From contig OX419755.1 in assembly GCA_948567375.1 (NCBI GenBank), positions 62,383,945-62,447,944 on the forward strand: a stretch of DNA of 64,000 nucleotides, in the 5' to 3' direction. The notes under the pieces are model-generated. The model worked only from the letters and a program-made list of their open reading frames with translations, searched no databases and had not been told where the DNA came from. Position 1 is the stretch's first letter. Every line of letters begins with the position of its first letter. The position numbers and the translations under genes are program-made. Below, one piece after another: positions 60,006-64,000 of the stretch. This DNA is from Lunularia cruciata (taxonomy: Eukaryota > Streptophyta > Marchantiopsida > Lunulariales > Lunulariaceae).

Positions 60006-60399
60006 CAGTTTTGCACGTGATCCTTTTGGACGAGCTACCATGGTTCTTATTTCTCTTACTCCCTCGATGGTCCATTTACTATGCTAGAGGGGTGGTTGCT
60101 ATATTTTGTTAATTCCAAGCGGTGGATTGTGCTACTCTACAAGAGTAGTAAAGATTTTTCCACATGATATCACAGAGTCCACTTGGTTACAATAGTGTAG
60201 GACATTGGGTCAAGCGGGAGAGTTAAGTAGAGTAGCACAAGTACTACACCCTTTGTCTATCGATAGTCTCACTAATGAGACTATCTCTTCCTTAAGCTCA
60301 CTACATCCTATAGCAATAGAGTGAGTACCATTAGAGGTCTTAGATTATCAACCTGAGCAACTTTTATGTATTGATAGGTCACTTTTTGCACAAGTGTTG

Positions 60400-61640
60400 T
60401 GCAATGCCTCTTGCCTCTCCTCAAGAGGCTTTTTGAGGATGGTATATGAGCATCTTAGAGATTACTTTTAGGTAAATGATCCTTCTAGTGGATTTATCAA
60501 ATTGTTCCAAGTGATTGCAACAATAGCAAAGGGAGATATTCCTACATCAATTAGTCAAGTATTAGGGGCTATTCAACTTCTTGAGATGGAGAAGGGAAGG
60601 GAGGCATTAGACCGATTGCTATAGGAGAGGTCTTTTTGCACTTGGTTAGCCGCACCTTTGTCTTTCAACATCAATCTCACTTCTTAGAGCACCTTAGTCC
60701 ACATCAGTTTGAAGTAGCTAAACATGGAGGTTGTGAGGCTATTTTTTCCTGGGTATCAAGGCACTCCTAGATATCCATCCAAAGTGGGTTGTCCTACAAA
60801 TGGATGTTGAGAATGATTTTAATAGCATCTCTTGTGCATCCATCTTTAGAAACCTTAGGGAGGCTAGTGGATCCTTGGCAAGTCTTATTCCTTTTGTGCA
60901 ATTGTTCTATGGCTCTCCTACTTCCCTTTATTACCAACATGGGTGGTCACAAGAGGGAGTCACAGTCTTGGATTTAGTTGTCGATACATGCTAATGAGAT
61001 CCTTTAGGTGGAACTTTGTTTGTCATGGCTCACTTAGAGCTCTCTTAACTACTAATTTGGCCATGCAAGGTTGTTTATTTCCCTCCTTAGAAGACAATAT
61101 ACACATTGTGGGCCTTGTAGATCAGATTAAGCAAGCCTTTGATCACTTGACTATCAACCTACACCTTGTAGGTTTGAGAATCAAGGTGTCAAAGTGAAAA
61201 TCATGGTCCCTTTCAAGTATTCCTCCCACCTTGACCTTCCAAAGGGGTCTGTCACATCTATAGATGGACTATGTATTCTTGGAGTGCTAGTAGAATCCAA
61301 AACTTTTTTCACATACTTCTTAGACACTACACTTGTAAAGAATATTCTCCATGTGGATGACATTCCTCTATTAGGAAATCCATAGATGGCATTTGGTATA
61401 CTCTCCTTTAATGTTGCACGTCAACCAACTTACCTTCTCTACTTAGTAAACCCTTCCTTGACTTTCCTATCAAGTTTGAGAGCTTTTGATAGGAGGATTA
61501 TGGGAGTCTTTGGTGATATACTCAGACCAATGACATTTGAGTGTGTGAAGGGAGATTTGGCACATACATAGATATCTCTATCAATCTCATGCAAAAAGGT
61601 AGGCCTAATAACTATGGAAGAGATCGCACCTATAGCATTT
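60400..61640 (+). pseudogene. Non-LTR-type reverse transcriptase pseudogene
   Basis: The frame from about 60600 reads IRPIAIGEVF, then HLSPHQFEVAKHGGCEAIF. A 1-base shift near 60750 leads to PKWVVLQMDVENDFNSISC (motif A Asp kept), LIPFVQLFYGSPTSLYYQHG, then two stops where Gln-Gly precede DPLGG, and a motif C that reads LEDN instead of an Ala-Asp-Asp type. Later is VTSIDGLCILGVLVESKTFF. The IRPIA...VQ order and the motif A context are those of LINE-like reverse transcriptases, not Gypsy ones. No endonuclease or poly-A is seen. Inactive. Confidence 0.7.
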
Positions 61641-61671
61641 TTGGGTAGTTGGGCTCTCTTAGCACCCTATT

Positions 61672-62094
61672 TGTAACAATATGGAGTTTAGTGACGAAGT
61701 TAGCCGGGCTTACGAAGTAGAGAATAAGACAAAATAGCCTAGAATATTCTAGAAGCATCTAAGAAGCTTCTTAGGAAGCTTCCCAACTATTTAACTTGCG
61801 CCCTAAGCAGGTAGCTTCTAGAAGGAAGCTTCTAGAAGCTTCTAACTAGCTTAGCTTGCACGCCAAGTAGGCGGCTTCTAGAAGGAAGCTTCTTGAGAAG
61901 CTTCCTAGTTAACTTGGCTTTCACTCCAAGAAAGCGGCTCAAGGAAACTTCTTGAGAAGCTTCAAGGGTCTTGTATGCTACCTCTAAATACCAAGGCCGA
62001 AGCTCATGCTAGGCATTCGGAGTTTTCCCTCATTCAAGTGTCCCAATGTGAGCTTCCATTCTCCTATTTCTCTCCTTGGTTTTGGTCTTTTACA
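61672..62094 (+). repeat. 5' LTR of the right-edge Gypsy element, rich in heat-shock-element-like motifs
   Basis: It starts TGTAACAATATGG and ends GGTCTTTTACA immediately before the primer-binding site. It contains GAAGCTTC at least six times and a perfect three-unit nTTCnnGAAnnTTCn array, CTTCTAGAAGCTTCT, at 61829-61843. Further partial arrays lie at 61746-61785, 61873-61905 and 61945-61970. A CTCTAAATA box at 61982 may be the TATA element. Confidence 0.8.
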
Positions 62095-62095
62095 T

Positions 62096-62107
62096 TGGTA
62101 TCAGAGC
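62096..62107 (+). promoter_or_regulatory. Gypsy primer-binding site
   Basis: TGGTATCAGAGC, one base after the LTR end, is the canonical complement of initiator tRNA-Met. Confidence 0.9.
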
Positions 62108-62365
62108 AGGAATGGGATGGATGGAATTTATGGACCACCAAATCCACTTCCGCCAAACCATTGGGACTTTCATGTCTAGATATTACCAAAGCATCGTTTC
62201 ACACAATTCATCACCTCACGCTTTGGGCAGGATTTTCTACATATGATCACCGTGTCAGAGGAACCCTTGATACTTCTAGTTGTAACTTATGGAGAACGGT
62301 AGACGTGTTGTATCTACGTGTTAATCAACTAGATAAATTGCAGGTAGTGGAATAGAGTAGTAGCG

Positions 62366-63264
62366 ATGGCGGCAATACCGGATGTTATCCTTGCAATGCA
62401 ACAACAAATTGAGCATCTTACTCGATTGTTGGATGAACGAGACCAGCAACGACGAGAACAGATAGACAGAGCGCCAGTTCGAGATGGAGAAGATCGCATT
62501 CGATTTCTGAAACCCAAGGTGTTTGGAGGCAAGAATCTTCCAGGCATAGTGGAGAATTTTGTGTTTGACTGTGAACGTTACTTTGAAGCCACCAATCTTC
62601 AAGACGAGCGGAAACAAATTCTCTTGGCTTCTAGCCAATTGGATGGAGTGGCAAAACTTTGGTGGCAATTCCGAGTAGAAAGAGCTGAACGACAAATTGT
62701 TACACCAATTTTTACATGGGCAGAATTCAAGGATGCAATACTTGGTCGATTTCAGACTATAAATGCCACCCGAGCTGCACGAGATAAATTGGCGGAGTTG
62801 AGGCAGATTGGCTCAGTGAGAAGCTACATCACACAATTTCAAAATATCATCATGCAAATTCCAGATATCCAAGAAGGTGAAGTTCTGGATCAATTTGTGT
62901 GAGGATTGAAGTCATGAACCAGATTGGAGGTGACCATGCAAGAGCCACAGAATGTAGAACAAGCCATGCAATTGGCTGAGCGTTTTGATTCCTTAGTTGC
63001 GACAACTTGGTCTCGACCTCGACCTACACAAAACCCACTAGTACCACGAGTGGAAGAACCGGTACCAATGGAGATTGATGCTATCCAACAAAGACCACTT
63101 GGCACAGCAGATAGAGAAAGATTACGACAAAATGGAGGTTTTTTTTATTGTCGCCAGTTGGGGCATCGCATTGCTGAATGTCCACTCAAGAATGGACGAC
63201 CTCGACAAGTTGCCCAAGTGGAGGTTGTGGCGCGGAATGATCAAGGAAACGAGGAATCCCAGTA
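62366..63264 (+). pseudogene. Gypsy gag, one internal stop
   Basis: ATG at 62366 gives MAAIPDVILAMQQQIEHLTR, a coiled-coil start. The retrotransposon gag domain follows (FVFDCERYFEATN, KLWWQFRVERAERQ, AELRQIGSVRSYITQFQNII), and then a single TGA at 62900-62902 just before GLKS. The zinc knuckle near 63145-63180 reads FFYCRQLGHRIAEC: the first Cys of CX2CX4HX4C is Phe. Protein length without the stop is about 300 codons, normal for this gag type. The frame ends TAG at 63262-63264. Confidence 0.85.
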
Positions 63265-64000
63265 GTAAATTTCGAGCCGCCTACTGGGAGCTTGATTAGT
63301 TCCAATGGGATTGAAGGCTCGACCTATGCAAGTTTGCTTCACTTGCAAGGTATGATATCTAATCGGGGTTGTAGAATTTTGGTTGATTCTGGAAGTTCAG
63401 AGAATTGCATGTCTATGCAAGTAGCAAAGGAATTGGGTATTCCTATCGAGCCAGTGATTGGAAGTAGTTTGATGATGGCGGATGGTAGAAAGGGTTCTGC
63501 ATTCCGCACCTTGCATCCTATTACCTTCAAGATTGGGAAGGAGTATTTGGAGTGTATGAGGTTTGTAGTGGCACCTCTACACTATGATATCATTCTGGGT
63601 CTACCTTGGCTTGAATGTCATAAGGTTCAATTTGATTGGACCCGACACCAAATTCAAGTACAACACCAAGGTAGGAATTTCCGATTAGGTTGTCTGGCAC
63701 CTCTGAGTAAGACACCTAAGAATAGTCAGTCCCAAGATGGGAAGTTTGTCGAGAAGGTAGCCATAGAGCGAATCAGGAAGGGAGATGAGTCCCAAGATGG
63801 GAAGTTTGCCAGGAAGGCAACCATGGAGCAAGCTCGGAAGAGAGATGAGTCCCTAGAAGGGAAGTTGGTTAATGAAGCAGCCATAGAGCAAGCTTTGGAG
63901 GAAGATAAGTCTGTATTCGTAGTGTGGATCAAGCCGATTGCACAAGAACAATCTGAGGAGGGCCAAGTGCTACATCAAGCGACGGTTGATCGGATAGTTC
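63250..64000 (+). CDS. Gypsy pol start with aspartic protease (partial, runs off edge)
   Basis: It is open in a different frame from gag, overlapping its last bases, so a ribosomal frameshift or fusion would be needed. It reads LISSNGIEGSTYASLLHLQG, then the protease active site ILVDSGSSENCM (63370 on), MRFVVAPLHYDIILGLPWL, and then a charged region with three 20-residue repeats before the edge. The catalytic Asp-Ser-Gly is intact. Protease would release gag and pol products. Confidence 0.8.
63731..63910 (+). repeat. Three in-frame 60-bp tandem repeats in pol
   Basis: Units start at 63731, 63791 and 63851. Each encodes 20 residues of the type QDGKFxxKxxxExxRKxDES. Units 1 and 2 are most alike; unit 3 is more diverged. 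They lie between protease and the missing reverse transcriptase. Confidence 0.9.

Larger units (their letters stand above)
61672..64000 (+). mobile_element. Ty3/Gypsy element, 5' half (continues beyond the right edge)
   Basis: 5' LTR, PBS, a 258-bp leader, gag (62366-63264) and the start of pol with protease (63250 to the edge). This copy is much better preserved than copies A and B: only one stop interrupts gag and pol is open to the last base. Its LTR and gag differ from the A/B family, so it is a separate lineage. Reverse transcriptase and integrase must lie outside the window. Confidence 0.9.

Noticed and set aside
17701..64000. CRISPR arrays, operons or Shine-Dalgarno sites
   Set aside because: The sequence is eukaryotic; the direct repeats seen are tandem duplications without regular spacers.

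Overview
The window is nuclear DNA of a land plant. It has spliced genes of plant-wide families (a KLHDC4-type kelch protein, a MIP1-zipper/DUF547 protein, a CTF2/MO1-type FAD monooxygenase), a decayed plastid rps14 insertion, and many LTR retrotransposons plus a MULE transposon. The style (modest introns in genes, AT-rich TE-filled gaps, old mutated Ty3/Gypsy copies) would suit a non-flowering lineage, but the species is not determined by anything I can see. Layout: 1-4963 is nested Copia-type sequence: the 5' end of a minus-strand copy at 1-430, then a second, plus-strand copy at 433-4963. The second copy has a plastid DNA insertion in its leader, a deleted pol and a 612-bp insertion inside its RNase H region. 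At 5389-7446 are the first six exons of a KLHDC4-like gene on the minus strand; the TEs to its left probably lie in its next intron. It shares a 265-bp divergent promoter with a three-exon gene (7712-8933, plus) for a small basic protein with a likely mitochondrial presequence. At 11052-14981 (minus) is a ten-exon DUF547 gene. From 17.7 to 29.5 kb the DNA is AT-rich with almost nothing recognisable. 29488-31779 is one complete but dead MULE with terminal inverted repeats and a target duplication. 34608-44431 holds two head-to-head Ty3/Gypsy copies of one family. 44.4-52.1 kb is AT-rich again. 55519-58747 (minus) is the six-exon FAD monooxygenase. 59514-64000 holds LTRs rich in heat-shock-element-like motifs, a non-LTR-type reverse transcriptase relic, and the 5' half of another Gypsy element that runs off the right edge. 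The most interesting object is Gypsy copy A (36249-44431). Between its protease and reverse transcriptase it carries about 1 kb that reads, through point stops and one frameshift, as a C5 cytosine DNA methyltransferase (motif I region, a Pro-Cys motif IV, an Glu-Asn-Val motif VI, a terminal MGF motif). After the integrase it carries a PHD-finger relic, which is also detectable in copy B. This is a retrotransposon that once encoded both a DNA methylation writer and a chromatin-reader finger. All TE coding regions here are broken. The four host genes look intact within the limits of hand-built exon models, except that the kelch gene is cut by the window edge or by the TE cluster.
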